Positions 17,260 to 25,267 of a stretch of DNA of 64,000 nucleotides are shown here, piece after piece; within the stretch, counting starts at the first letter, position 1, and every line of letters starts with the position of its first letter. The stretch covers positions 1-64,000 of the forward strand of contig CARTDA010000010.1 of the NCBI GenBank assembly GCA_949066965.1, in the 5' to 3' direction. Both the position numbers and the translations under genes were made by a program. The notes below the pieces were generated by a model, which saw only the letters and a list, made by a program, of their open reading frames with translations, did not search any database and was not told the DNA's origin. Source of the stretch: COE1 sp949066965 (GTDB taxonomy: Bacteria; Bacillota; Clostridia; Lachnospirales; Lachnospiraceae).

Positions 17260-17285
17260 AATGGGCAGGCATTGTCCTGCCCATT
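17260..17285 (+). terminator. Hairpin after the cysteine-rich gene
   Basis: AATGGGCAGG pairs perfectly with CCTGCCCATT around a 6-base loop, eight bases after the stop. No T-run follows, so termination would be weak. Its position argues that the next gene starts downstream of it. Confidence 0.45.
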
Positions 17286-17329
17286 GTGCCGTGTATATAT
17301 ATAATAATGGAATGAATGGAGATATTGGC

Positions 17330-18016
17330 GTGGAGGCAGTAAACAGCGAAATCAAGGAACGAGTAAATATAAGGGAAATATACCGATATCTTGGATATGG
17401 GACAGGAATTCCTGACGATGATATCCAATCACTTATCAGGGATGTGGTTGCACACCTGGTATATGTGGTAAAACCCAAAAACATATACCGAATATATGAG
17501 TGCAGCACAAATGAAACAGGCATTACCTTAATCTCTGACAAAGCGCTCTCTTTTGAAAGCAGAAATCTGGCATCCAACCTCGCACAGTGCAGCAGGGTGG
17601 TTTTGCTGGCAGCGACGCTTGGTATTGCAGCGGACAAGCTGTTACAGCGGTATGAAGTACTGAATATGGCTAAGGCGGCAATCATACAGGCGTGCGGCGC
17701 AGCATGCATTGAGGCATACTGCAATATCCTACAGGAAAAAATCTGTGATGCGTGTTCTTCTGACGGAGACAGGCTGTATCTGCGGCCGCGGTTCAGCCCG
17801 GGTTATGGTGATTTGCCGTTACAGGCGCAAAAGACAATATTTGAGGAACTGGAATGTACAAAGCGCATAGGGCTTACGCTTACGGACAGCCTGCTGATGT
17901 ATCCGACAAAAAGCGTTACCGCCTTTATCGGGCTGACTGCAAACCCGCAGAGCTGTCATATCAATAAATGTGAGACTTGTGACAATATGGAATGTGCATT
18001 TCGCGGAGGTGTATGA
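17330..18016 (+). CDS. Methionine synthase reactivation-domain protein
   Basis: A stand-alone version of the AdoMet-binding activation domain of cobalamin-dependent methionine synthase, which re-methylates oxidised cob(II)alamin. The hallmark RPRFSPGYGDLPLQAQ and the LTDSLLMYPTKSVTAFIGL region are present, and it ends in a CxxC...C pattern (CETCDNMEC). The GTG at 17330 has GGAGA 8 bases upstream; ATG 17312 is in frame but poorly supported, and the frame stays open to 17261 across a hairpin. The gene overlaps metH (stop at 18014-18016). A comparable split exists in Thermotoga (TM0268/TM0269). Confidence 0.88.
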   Translation: MEAVNSEIKERVNIREIYRYLGYGTGIPDDDIQSLIRDVVAHLVYVVKPKNIYRIYECSTNETGITLISDKALSFESRNLASNLAQCSRVVLLAATLGIAADKLLQRYEVLNMAKAAIIQACGAACIEAYCNILQEKICDACSSDGDRLYLRPRFSPGYGDLPLQAQKTIFEELECTKRIGLTLTDSLLMYPTKSVTAFIGLTANPQSCHINKCETCDNMECAFRGGV

Positions 18017-20439
18017 TGAATTTTAAGGACTTGCTTGGGAAACAGATACTTTTTTTTGATGGTGGGATGGGTACGCTTTTACAGGAAAGGGGACTTCAGA
18101 CAGGGGAAATTCCCGAAACATGGAATATCCTGCACCCGGAAGTGATAAAGCAGATTCATAAGGACTATCTGCTGGCGGGAAGCAACATGGTTTCAGCAAA
18201 TACCTTCGGTGTAAATGCATTTAAGTGTAAAAATCTTGCGTATTCTGTGGAGGAGCTCGTGACAGCGGGCATCAGGCTGACAAAAGAAGCCATCGCGGAA
18301 GTGAAAAAGGAGAATGCGGCAGAATCGGACCGTCCAATGTTTTCGGTGCTGGATATCGGATCTATCGGGAAGCTTTTGAAACCGCTCGGGGAGATAACCT
18401 TTGACCACGCGTATGAGACATTCAGGGAAATTATTATTGCGGGCGATAAGGCTGGGGCTGACCTGATTCTGATTGAGACCATGAGCGACTCCTATGAGAT
18501 TAAGGCTGCTGTCCTTGCGGCAAAGGAGAACAGCCGCCTTCCTGTTGTCGTCACGATGATATTTGATGAAAGCGGAAAACTGCTGACAGGCGGGGATGTC
18601 GCAAGTGTGACGGCAATGCTTGAGGGGCTTGGTGCTGACGCTATCGGTTTTAACTGCGGTCTTGGACCAGAGCAGATGAAAAAACTGCTGCCACAGCTGA
18701 CGGCGTGCTGCTCGCTGCCGGTTGTGATAAACCCGAACGCAGGGCTTCCTGTTGTCGTAAATGGGCAGACCGTATTTGACGTGGAACCGGATGCGTTTGC
18801 AGAGAGTGTAAAAATGCTTGTCGAAATGGGGGCAGACGTGGTGGGCGGATGCTGCGGAACAACGCCTGCACACATAAAAAGGGTCGTGGAGCTTTGCGGG
18901 AAGATGGACATTGTGCCACCAACGGATAAAGGAATGACAGTCGTATCATCCTACAATCATGCCGTTACTTTTTCCAGAAAACCGCTTATTATAGGGGAAC
19001 GTATCAATCCCACGGGCAAATCAAAGTTCAAGCAGGCGCTGCGCGACCACGATATGGAGTACATCTATAAAGAGGGGCTTGTGCAGGAGGAAAACGGTGC
19101 ACACATTTTAGATGTGAATGTGGGACTTCCGGAAATAGACGAGCCACAGCTTATGGAGGAGGCAGTGACAGGCATACAGGCGATTATCGATTTGCCCTTG
19201 CAGATTGACACTTCTGATACGGATGCCATGGAGCGCGGACTGCGGTACTACAATGGAAAGCCGATGTTAAACTCTGTAAATGGCAAAAAGGAGTCTATGG
19301 AGAGCGTATTTCCCATCGCAAAAAAGTATGGCGCAGTGGTGGTGTGCCTGTGTCTTGACGAAAGCGGCATTCCTGAGACGGTGGAAGGCAGACTGAAGAT
19401 TGCTGAAAAAATAATGAAAACTGCTGCCTCTTATGGCATCCCAAAGAAGAACCTTGTCATGGATGCGCTTGTGCTTACCATAAGCACCGGACAGGATAAT
19501 GCAAACATCACACTGGAAACCTTGCGCAGGATTCGGTATGAGCTCGGGCTGCACACTGTGCTTGGCGTTTCCAACATATCCTTTGGGCTTCCGGAGAGGA
19601 GCCGTATCAACACTGCGTTTTTCACAATGGCAATGAACAATGGGCTGAGTGCAGGTATCGTGAATCCGTCAAGTGAGCCGATGATGGCGGCATATTACAG
19701 CTTTAATGCACTGATTGGCGAGGACGACCAGTGCATGGAGTACATTGCCAAGGCATCGCAGACTGCGGACAAGCCTGCTGCCCCGGCTGCGTCCAAAAGC
19801 AGTGCACTTACGCTGGACGAGGCGATTATAAAGGGGCTTTCGGAGAGTGCATACGAGGCGACGGTAAAACTGCTCGAGCAGAATACGGATTCACTGACGA
19901 TTATCAATGAGAAACTGATTCCGGCACTGGATATCGTCGGAAAGGGTTTTGAGGAGAAGAAAATGTTTCTTCCGCAGCTTCTGATGAGTGCGGATGCTGC
20001 AAAGGCATCCTTCGCGGCAATTAAGACCAGCCTGTCAAAACAGGGAAAGAACAGCGAGAGCAAGGGAAAAATCGTCATTGCGACAGTGAAAGGCGATATT
20101 CATGACATTGGGAAAAATATCGTAAAGACCCTGCTTGAAAACTACGGATTTGAAATGATTGACCTCGGGAAGGACGTCGATCCGGAGGTAGTATTGAAAA
20201 CAGTGCAGGAACAGAATGTGCGGCTGGTCGGACTAAGTGCACTGATGACGACCACCGTAGTCAATATGGAGGCAACCATCAGACTGCTGCGGGAAAGCGG
20301 CGTGGACTGCAAGGTCATGGTAGGCGGTGCCGTGCTCACACAGGAATATGCGGATATGATAGGGGCAGACTTTTATTCCAGGGATGCAATGGGGTCTGTG
20401 CGCTATGCAAATGACCTTCATGATAAGGGAGAGCTGTAA
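18016..20439 (+). CDS. metH: Cobalamin-dependent methionine synthase lacking reactivation domain
   Basis: Transfers a methyl group from methyl-tetrahydrofolate to homocysteine via cobalamin. Of about 807 residues, 1-300 form the homocysteine domain with zinc ligands Cys214, Cys279 and Cys280 (GFNCG, GGCCGTTPAH). About 315-570 is the pterin-binding domain (IGERINPTGK). About 600-680 is the helical cap, and the B12 domain has DIHDIG with His696 as cobalt ligand. The protein ends after the B12 domain, about 400 residues short of E. coli MetH, because the activation domain is the preceding gene. The start is 18016 (spacing 5 from GGAGGT); ATG 18013 overlaps it too closely. A terminator overlaps its stop. 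Confidence 0.95.
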   Translation: MNFKDLLGKQILFFDGGMGTLLQERGLQTGEIPETWNILHPEVIKQIHKDYLLAGSNMVSANTFGVNAFKCKNLAYSVEELVTAGIRLTKEAIAEVKKENAAESDRPMFSVLDIGSIGKLLKPLGEITFDHAYETFREIIIAGDKAGADLILIETMSDSYEIKAAVLAAKENSRLPVVVTMIFDESGKLLTGGDVASVTAMLEGLGADAIGFNCGLGPEQMKKLLPQLTACCSLPVVINPNAGLPVVVNGQTVFDVEPDAFAESVKMLVEMGADVVGGCCGTTPAHIKRVVELCGKMDIVPPTDKGMTVVSSYNHAVTFSRKPLIIGERINPTGKSKFKQALRDHDMEYIYKEGLVQEENGAHILDVNVGLPEIDEPQLMEEAVTGIQAIIDLPLQIDTSDTDAMERGLRYYNGKPMLNSVNGKKESMESVFPIAKKYGAVVVCLCLDESGIPETVEGRLKIAEKIMKTAASYGIPKKNLVMDALVLTISTGQDNANITLETLRRIRYELGLHTVLGVSNISFGLPERSRINTAFFTMAMNNGLSAGIVNPSSEPMMAAYYSFNALIGEDDQCMEYIAKASQTADKPAAPAASKSSALTLDEAIIKGLSESAYEATVKLLEQNTDSLTIINEKLIPALDIVGKGFEEKKMFLPQLLMSADAAKASFAAIKTSLSKQGKNSESKGKIVIATVKGDIHDIGKNIVKTLLENYGFEMIDLGKDVDPEVVLKTVQEQNVRLVGLSALMTTTVVNMEATIRLLRESGVDCKVMVGGAVLTQEYADMIGADFYSRDAMGSVRYANDLHDKGEL

Positions 20440-20455
20440 AAAGCTCTCTTTTTTT
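20429..20455 (+). terminator. Intrinsic terminator after metH
   Basis: GAGAGCT pairs with AGCTCTC around loop GTAAAA, followed by seven T. The stem includes the metH stop codon region. Confidence 0.88.
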
Positions 20456-20456
20456 G

Positions 20457-20485
20457 TTGACAATATTTTACAACTATTGTATACT
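20457..20485 (+). promoter_or_regulatory. Sigma-A promoter of GntR/ABC operon
   Basis: TTGACA (20457-20462), 17-base spacer, TATACT (20480-20485). It begins in the T-run of the metH terminator. Confidence 0.85.
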
Positions 20486-20489
20486 TTTG

Positions 20490-20512
20490 CTGTATTAATT
20501 GTACTAATACAG
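20490..20512 (+). promoter_or_regulatory. Probable YtrA-type operator
   Basis: CTGTATTA (20490-20497) and TAATACAG (20505-20512) form a perfect 8-bp inverted repeat around seven bases, at the expected transcription start. This fits autorepression by the GntR/YtrA protein encoded immediately downstream. Confidence 0.7.
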
Positions 20513-20532
20513 TTGAGAAAGGAGACATGACA

Positions 20533-20973
20533 ATGATTTTGATAGACCATAAGGACAGACGCCCGATTTATGAGCAGGTCATTGAGCGTTTTCAGCAAAT
20601 GATATTGTGCGGGGCATTACAGTCCAACGCACCGATGCCATCTGTCAGAAGTCTTGCCATGGAGTTGTCATTAAATCCCAATACCATACAGCGTGCCTAT
20701 CAGGAACTGGAGCGGGCAGGTTACATATATACTTTAAAGGGGAAAGGTAGCTTTGTAAGTGAAACAGCAGTCGCAGCGGACAACAAACGCCAGGAGTTTC
20801 GCAGGACAATGCAGGCAGAGGTGGACAAGGCGCTGCTTGCGGGGATATCCGCGGAGGAATTGCGGGAAATGCTAGAAGGATGCATACGAAACAGCAGGGT
20901 AGCAGCATTCCGGGAGACAAGTGTGAAGGAGGGGGATTATGATAACGGCAGAGCATGTGAAAAAACAGTTTGA
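20533..20973 (+). CDS. GntR family transcriptional regulator, YtrA subfamily
   Basis: A 146-residue regulator with a winged-helix GntR domain in the first 75 residues (PIYEQVIERFQQMIL, MPSVRSLAMELSLNPNTIQRAYQELERAGYIYTLKGKGSFV) and only a short helical tail. That size and the ABC genes behind it place it in the YtrA subfamily, whose members repress their own ABC operon and respond to cell-envelope antibiotics in Bacillus. The ATG at 20533 is preferred over 20527 because AAAGGAG needs the longer spacing. It overlaps the ABC ATPase gene by 35 bases. A perfect palindrome lies just after its promoter. Confidence 0.9.
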   Translation: MILIDHKDRRPIYEQVIERFQQMILCGALQSNAPMPSVRSLAMELSLNPNTIQRAYQELERAGYIYTLKGKGSFVSETAVAADNKRQEFRRTMQAEVDKALLAGISAEELREMLEGCIRNSRVAAFRETSVKEGDYDNGRACEKTV

Positions 20974-21841
20974 CAAGGTTCTGGCAGTGGATGATGTCAC
21001 TGTGACAATAAAGGAACAGGAGGTCTTTGGACTGATAGGAACAAATGGCGCGGGTAAAAGTACGTTTCTGAGGATGGTAAGCGGAATCCTGAAGCCCGAC
21101 CGGGGAGAGATTCTGGTAGATGAACGGAAAGTATATGAAAATCCAAAAGCCAAGGCAGATATATTTTACATACCGGATGAGCAGTATTTTCTGCCGAACG
21201 CAACACCGAAGGACATGGCGCGCTTTTATAAGGATTTCTATCCGAAATTTGATATGCCCCGCTTCGATGAAATGCTTGCCAGGTTTCAGTTAAAGGCACG
21301 CCGGAAGGTCAATACGTTTTCAAAAGGGATGAAAAAGCAGCTTTCTGTGCTTCTAGGTGTCTGTGCAAACACAAAATACATGTTGTGTGATGAGACATTT
21401 GACGGGCTTGACCCCGTCATGCGGCAGGCGGTCAAAAGCATCTTTGCGGGAGAGCTTGCCGAGAGGGAGTTTACACCGGTTATCGCCTCGCATAACCTGC
21501 GGGAGCTTGAGGATATCTGTGACTGCGTGGGAATCCTGCATCAGGGTGGTGTGCTGATGCAGAAAGACCTGGAGGAGATGAAGCTGAATATCCATAATAT
21601 CCAGTGTGTCTTCCAGAGCCCTGATGACGAGCGTGCCGCGTTTGAGCTGCTTGACATCATTAAGGCGGACAGACGGGGAAGCCTGACTACATTTACCGCA
21701 CGGGGGGCAGAGGAAGAAATTATGCTCAAGCTAAATAGTTTTTCGCCGGTCTTTTCAGAAATCCTTCCGCTTACCCTTGAGGAGATATTTATCAGTGAAA
21801 CGGAGGTTGTCGGATATGATATCAAAAAACTTATTTTTTAA
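20939..21841 (+). CDS. ABC transporter ATP-binding protein
   Basis: A 300-residue ATPase of the ABC-2 exporter type. Walker A is GTNGAGKST (34-42), the signature is FSKGMKKQ, and Walker B is CDETFDGLD with the catalytic Glu kept; the switch His is in SHNL. The region after about 215 is a C-terminal extension typical of YtrB-like or multidrug/bacitracin-type ATPases. AGGAGG precedes the start inside the GntR gene. It overlaps the start of the permease gene by 26 bases, so regulator, ATPase and permease form one coupled operon. Confidence 0.93.
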   Translation: MITAEHVKKQFDKVLAVDDVTVTIKEQEVFGLIGTNGAGKSTFLRMVSGILKPDRGEILVDERKVYENPKAKADIFYIPDEQYFLPNATPKDMARFYKDFYPKFDMPRFDEMLARFQLKARRKVNTFSKGMKKQLSVLLGVCANTKYMLCDETFDGLDPVMRQAVKSIFAGELAEREFTPVIASHNLRELEDICDCVGILHQGGVLMQKDLEEMKLNIHNIQCVFQSPDDERAAFELLDIIKADRRGSLTTFTARGAEEEIMLKLNSFSPVFSEILPLTLEEIFISETEVVGYDIKKLIF

Positions 21842-23108
21842 GCTTATCAAACAGGACTTTAAAAAACGAATCTGGTGTCCGATACTGCTTTTTATTGCCT
21901 TTTTCCTGTTTCTGGAAGTCCCGATGATGATGCGGATGGAAAGCATTGTGAGATATCCAAAATCATACTCGTATGACATAGGCACCTATGTCAGGGACTA
22001 TTTTTTTGGGGCAGATGCGGTTATTATGGCAGTCGCAGTGTGTGCAGTGGCATTTTTGTGTGCACTCAGCGGCTATGCCTATCTGCACAAAAGGACACAG
22101 CTGGACACATACCACAGCCTTCCAGTCAGCCGGACACAGCTTTTCTGGTCCAAATATTTGTCGGGAATTTTGCAGTTTTTGCTTCCTTTTTTGACTCATG
22201 TGTTAATTTGTGCAGGAATTGCCGCAAATAAAAATGCGTTTTCGATGGAAACAGTTCCATTCATGGTGTCCTATATTGAACTCGAATTGATAATTTTTAT
22301 CCTGGCATATAGTGTTTCCGTGATTGCGGCCGGTTTGACAGGAAATATGATTATCAGCATACTGGGGACAGGGGTATTGTTCAGCTACAGCATGATTTTG
22401 TCGGCATTGAAGCTGGCAATGTCCAGCCGCTTTCTCAAGACATATGTTATATATGGAAAACGGATAAACAACAGCCTGATAGACGAAAAAATATGGTGTT
22501 TCTCGCCGCTTTCCATGATAATAAAACTGTTCTCCTATCCCGGCAGGGCTACGGCAGAGGTAACAGATGAATTATTTAAGTATGATGATACGTATGCGTG
22601 GGTGCTGATAGCGGCGGCGATTGCCTATACGCTGGCTGCATACATCATTTATTTGAAAAGACCGTCAGAGGCAGTAGGAAAAACAATCGCATTTCCTGCA
22701 ATGGAACCTGTAATCAAAACCTTAATTGTAATCCCCGCGTCATTTTTTTGCGGAATTTTTTTCAGTGAGACGGCTGTCGGCTCGGACAGATGGTTTCTTT
22801 TTGGACTGATATTTAGTTTTGTCCTGCTTTGTATTTTGATGGAGATTATATTTCGTCTCGATTTCCGGGGGCTTTTGATGCACAAAAGGCAGTTTCTGCT
22901 GAATGGGGCATGTGTAATGCTGATATATCTGATTTTCCGCAATGATGTGCTGGGGTTTGATACTTATGTGCCTGCGGATGACCAGCTCCAGAGCTGCGCG
23001 GTTTCCATAGAACAGCTGATGCCACTGTCGCGGGATATTTATCTGGAAAATAGTGGAAGGCTGTACATTGGCGCTGACGAATACCGCATGATAAATATGG
23101 AGATATAG
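21816..23108 (+). CDS. ABC-2 type permease, membrane part of an interrupted gene
   Basis: A 430-residue membrane protein with about ten hydrophobic segments (for example CPILLFIAFFLFLEVP, AVIMAVAVCAVAFLCAL, TLIVIPASFFCGIFF). It is the partner of the ATPase. The start at 21816 has GGAGG upstream and overlaps the ATPase 3' end. The reading frame stops at TAG 23106-23108 and then continues open in the very same frame to 24026, giving the gene at 23124. Full-length relatives, as I recall them, carry a soluble DUF6449-type domain after the membrane part, so this looks like one gene of about 736 codons cut by a nonsense codon. Confidence 0.85.
   Translation: MISKNLFFKLIKQDFKKRIWCPILLFIAFFLFLEVPMMMRMESIVRYPKSYSYDIGTYVRDYFFGADAVIMAVAVCAVAFLCALSGYAYLHKRTQLDTYHSLPVSRTQLFWSKYLSGILQFLLPFLTHVLICAGIAANKNAFSMETVPFMVSYIELELIIFILAYSVSVIAAGLTGNMIISILGTGVLFSYSMILSALKLAMSSRFLKTYVIYGKRINNSLIDEKIWCFSPLSMIIKLFSYPGRATAEVTDELFKYDDTYAWVLIAAAIAYTLAAYIIYLKRPSEAVGKTIAFPAMEPVIKTLIVIPASFFCGIFFSETAVGSDRWFLFGLIFSFVLLCILMEIIFRLDFRGLLMHKRQFLLNGACVMLIYLIFRNDVLGFDTYVPADDQLQSCAVSIEQLMPLSRDIYLENSGRLYIGADEYRMINMEI
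23106..23108 (+). other. In-frame TAG splitting the permease gene
   Basis: The codons read Met-Glu-Ile-TAG-Gly-Asn-Pro-Ser-Val-Met-Glu, all in one frame; no shift in frame occurs at the junction. A single base change (from CAG, GAG, AAG, TGG, TAT and others) explains it. Sequencing error, a true null allele or readthrough cannot be told apart here. Confidence 0.8.
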
Positions 23109-23123
23109 GGAAATCCAAGTGTC

Positions 23124-24026
23124 ATGGAGCTTGCGCGCAAGGCCGCGAAGGAGAAGCTTTCCTATCGTTCATTTGAATATTATGACGGAATCGAAGAATC
23201 CGACCTGTACATTGAGACGCGGGAAAGGGAAAAAACATACCGGCAGGTTTCTTTTGGCTATAAGCTGCTGAATGGGGAAAAAATTTATCGAAGGTATGTG
23301 ATTGATATTGCCGATGCCGACACGCTCAAACTACTTTCGGACATATTTAATGATTATGACTACAAGCTGGGCTCCACGCCAATGTTTAACAGCGGATGGA
23401 ATGTCACATTTGAAGTGGTGCAGTGTATTGGCAACTTTAAAAGCGACCTGATTAAGCTTACGCCTGAAATGCAGTCCAGGATTATTGAAGCGTACCAGTC
23501 GGAATACACAAAGCTTACCTTGGACACCGTAATCCACACCATACCTTCCGGAACCATTGAGTTTTTAAAAAGCAGCGAGGAACAGGATGGAAATGCCAGC
23601 TTCAAAAGCTATGATATTTACACGGGCAGGATGTATGTGTATCCACAGTTTACAAAAACACTTGCACTGTTAAAGGAATATGGTTTTGACATGGAGGGAA
23701 CGCTCACGGCAGAGGACGTGAAGTCAATCAGCGTGACAAAAAATTATGATGAAATACATTCTTCTGACAGTGCTTACAGTGCCTATACAGCAACAGGTGT
23801 ATGGGTTGATACCCAGGAGACAAGCGCAGTGGAGTATACGGATAAGAGACAGATACAGCAAATTCTTGACAGCATGGTCTGTGATGTTTTTTCATGGCCG
23901 ATTAGCTATTACGCCGATTTTTTTGACACGCAGTACACGATAGAGATGAACATGGAAGATACCAAGGATGCATTTCCATACTTCCACCGGTTTATCATTG
24001 GAAAAAAACCGAATTTTATCCAATAA
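23124..24026 (+). CDS. C-terminal soluble part of interrupted permease (DUF6449-like)
   Basis: A 300-residue open frame without membrane segments. It begins at the first ATG after the TAG (MELARKAAKEKL) with no good ribosome binding site (CCAAGTGTC), unlike every other gene here. It is in the same frame as the permease. Its content (YKLLNGEKIYRRYVIDI, TYDEIHSSD-type strands) resembles the extracytoplasmic DUF6449 domain that follows the membrane part in related Firmicutes ABC-2 permeases. Hence it is best read as the detached C-terminus. It would be made only by readthrough or reinitiation. Confidence 0.7.
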   Translation: MELARKAAKEKLSYRSFEYYDGIEESDLYIETREREKTYRQVSFGYKLLNGEKIYRRYVIDIADADTLKLLSDIFNDYDYKLGSTPMFNSGWNVTFEVVQCIGNFKSDLIKLTPEMQSRIIEAYQSEYTKLTLDTVIHTIPSGTIEFLKSSEEQDGNASFKSYDIYTGRMYVYPQFTKTLALLKEYGFDMEGTLTAEDVKSISVTKNYDEIHSSDSAYSAYTATGVWVDTQETSAVEYTDKRQIQQILDSMVCDVFSWPISYYADFFDTQYTIEMNMEDTKDAFPYFHRFIIGKKPNFIQ

Positions 24027-24030
24027 ATGA

Positions 24031-24059
24031 TTAACAAATACAATCTCTTGTGATAGAAT
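24031..24059 (+). promoter_or_regulatory. Sigma-A promoter of lactonase-family gene
   Basis: TTAACA (24031-24036), 17-base spacer, TAGAAT (24054-24059) with an upstream TG one base before the -10 (extended -10). Confidence 0.65.
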
Positions 24060-24074
24060 ATTTTTATATATGGT

Positions 24075-24110
24075 TATAGTGAGCGGTCAGCCTTTTTGAC
24101 CGCCAGTATA
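24075..24110 (-). repeat. Solo hairpin-1 module of the three-hairpin family
   Basis: GCGGTCA (24083-24089) and TGACCGC (24097-24103) with outer TATAGT/AGTATA arms. Read on the minus strand it matches hairpin 1 of copies B, D and I. Core and hairpin 3 are absent. It lies in the leader of the lactonase-family gene. Confidence 0.75.
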
Positions 24111-24139
24111 TATAAATGTGCAATCAGGAGGAGAATGGT

Positions 24140-25195
24140 ATGGCAGGAAAGAAATGCGTAGCTTATGTTTCAACTTACACGATGGGGGATAAGCATGGTA
24201 TTAAAATTTATGACGTTGATATGGAAAAGGGACGTTTCAACGAAAAGGGAGAAGTGAATATTACAAATTCTTCATACGTAACGATTTCGCACAACAGAAA
24301 GTATCTTTACGCGATAACGGATACTGGTGTTTGCAGCTACAGAATTTTGCCGGACGGAAATCTTGAATTTGTGAATACCGCTTCCACCAACAGCATGAGG
24401 GGATGTTACCTTTCTACTGACTATGAGGACAAGTTTCTGTTCTGTGCAGGCTACCACGATGGAAAGATAACTGTCCTGCATCTGGATGACAGTACGGGGG
24501 CAGTGGATGCCATTACGGACGAGGTTTTCCATAAAGGGCTCGGAAGTATTGCGGAGAGAAGCTACAGGCCTCATATCAGCTGTGTCAAGATGACGAGGGA
24601 CAACAAGTATTTGTGTGCGGCAGACCTGGGGATAGATTATGTCAACATATACAGGCTTGACCATGACAGGGGTGTCCTGCGGCAGGTTGACATCATCCGT
24701 TGTGACATTGATTCGGCACCGAGGCATCTGAAGTTTTCGGAGGATGGACGTTTCCTGTATATTATCAGTGAAATGAAAAACTGTATTGATGTTTATCATT
24801 ATCACGAGGAGGAAAATGTTCCGTATTTTGACCATATACAGACCATACCGACATCCGACAAATTTGAGATAAAGGGAGTTGCGGCAAGCGCATTGAATAT
24901 TTCCTTTGACGGCAGGTATATCCTGGCGTCCACTGCGGGGGACAACTGTGTTTCCCTGTTTGAAATCAACCAAAAGACAGGGGAGTTAAACCGTCTGTTT
25001 TATCTTCCTGTAAGCGGTGAATATCCCAAGGACGCGGCACTGTTTCCGGATAACAGGCATCTCGTGAGCCTGAACCATGAATCCGATACGATGACATTTT
25101 TCCGAATCAATTACGATGAGAACTACATGGTAATGAACGGCAAGGAACTGAAAATTAAACAGGCAAACTGTATTATTTTCCATGAACTGGAATAG
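24140..25195 (+). CDS. Lactonase family beta-propeller protein (6-phosphogluconolactonase-like)
   Basis: A 351-residue seven-bladed propeller of the YbhE/Pgl lactonase family. Repeated blade motifs are visible (ISHNRKYLYAITD, MTRDNKYLCAADLGIDYVNIYRLD, FSEDGRFLYIISE, ISFDGRYILAST, LFPDNRHLVSLNHESD), as in 6-phosphogluconolactonase. The start at 24140 has AGGAGGAG upstream; the frame is open from 24116. There is no signal peptide. It is monocistronic, with its own promoter and a strong bidirectional terminator. Activity on 6-phosphogluconolactone is possible, but the family also includes other lactonases. Confidence 0.8.
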   Translation: MAGKKCVAYVSTYTMGDKHGIKIYDVDMEKGRFNEKGEVNITNSSYVTISHNRKYLYAITDTGVCSYRILPDGNLEFVNTASTNSMRGCYLSTDYEDKFLFCAGYHDGKITVLHLDDSTGAVDAITDEVFHKGLGSIAERSYRPHISCVKMTRDNKYLCAADLGIDYVNIYRLDHDRGVLRQVDIIRCDIDSAPRHLKFSEDGRFLYIISEMKNCIDVYHYHEEENVPYFDHIQTIPTSDKFEIKGVAASALNISFDGRYILASTAGDNCVSLFEINQKTGELNRLFYLPVSGEYPKDAALFPDNRHLVSLNHESDTMTFFRINYDENYMVMNGKELKIKQANCIIFHELE

Positions 25196-25208
25196 TGTCT
25201 GTGCATAG

Positions 25209-25251
25209 AAAAGGCAGCCGCCCCGAATGATTTCCGGGGCGGCTGCCTTTT
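25209..25251. terminator. Bidirectional terminator between lactonase-family gene and aroC
   Basis: A perfect 17-bp stem (AAAAGGCAGCCGCCCCG with its complement) around a 9-base loop, with A-run and T-run on either side, serves both convergent genes. Confidence 0.92.
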
Positions 25252-25267
25252 CAGGATGTAAGGATTG

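Noticed and set aside
17023..17724. A 233-codon minus-strand open frame over the cysteine-rich and reactivation genes
   Set aside because: It is antisense to the reactivation-domain gene, which has diagnostic motifs, and lacks a binding site.
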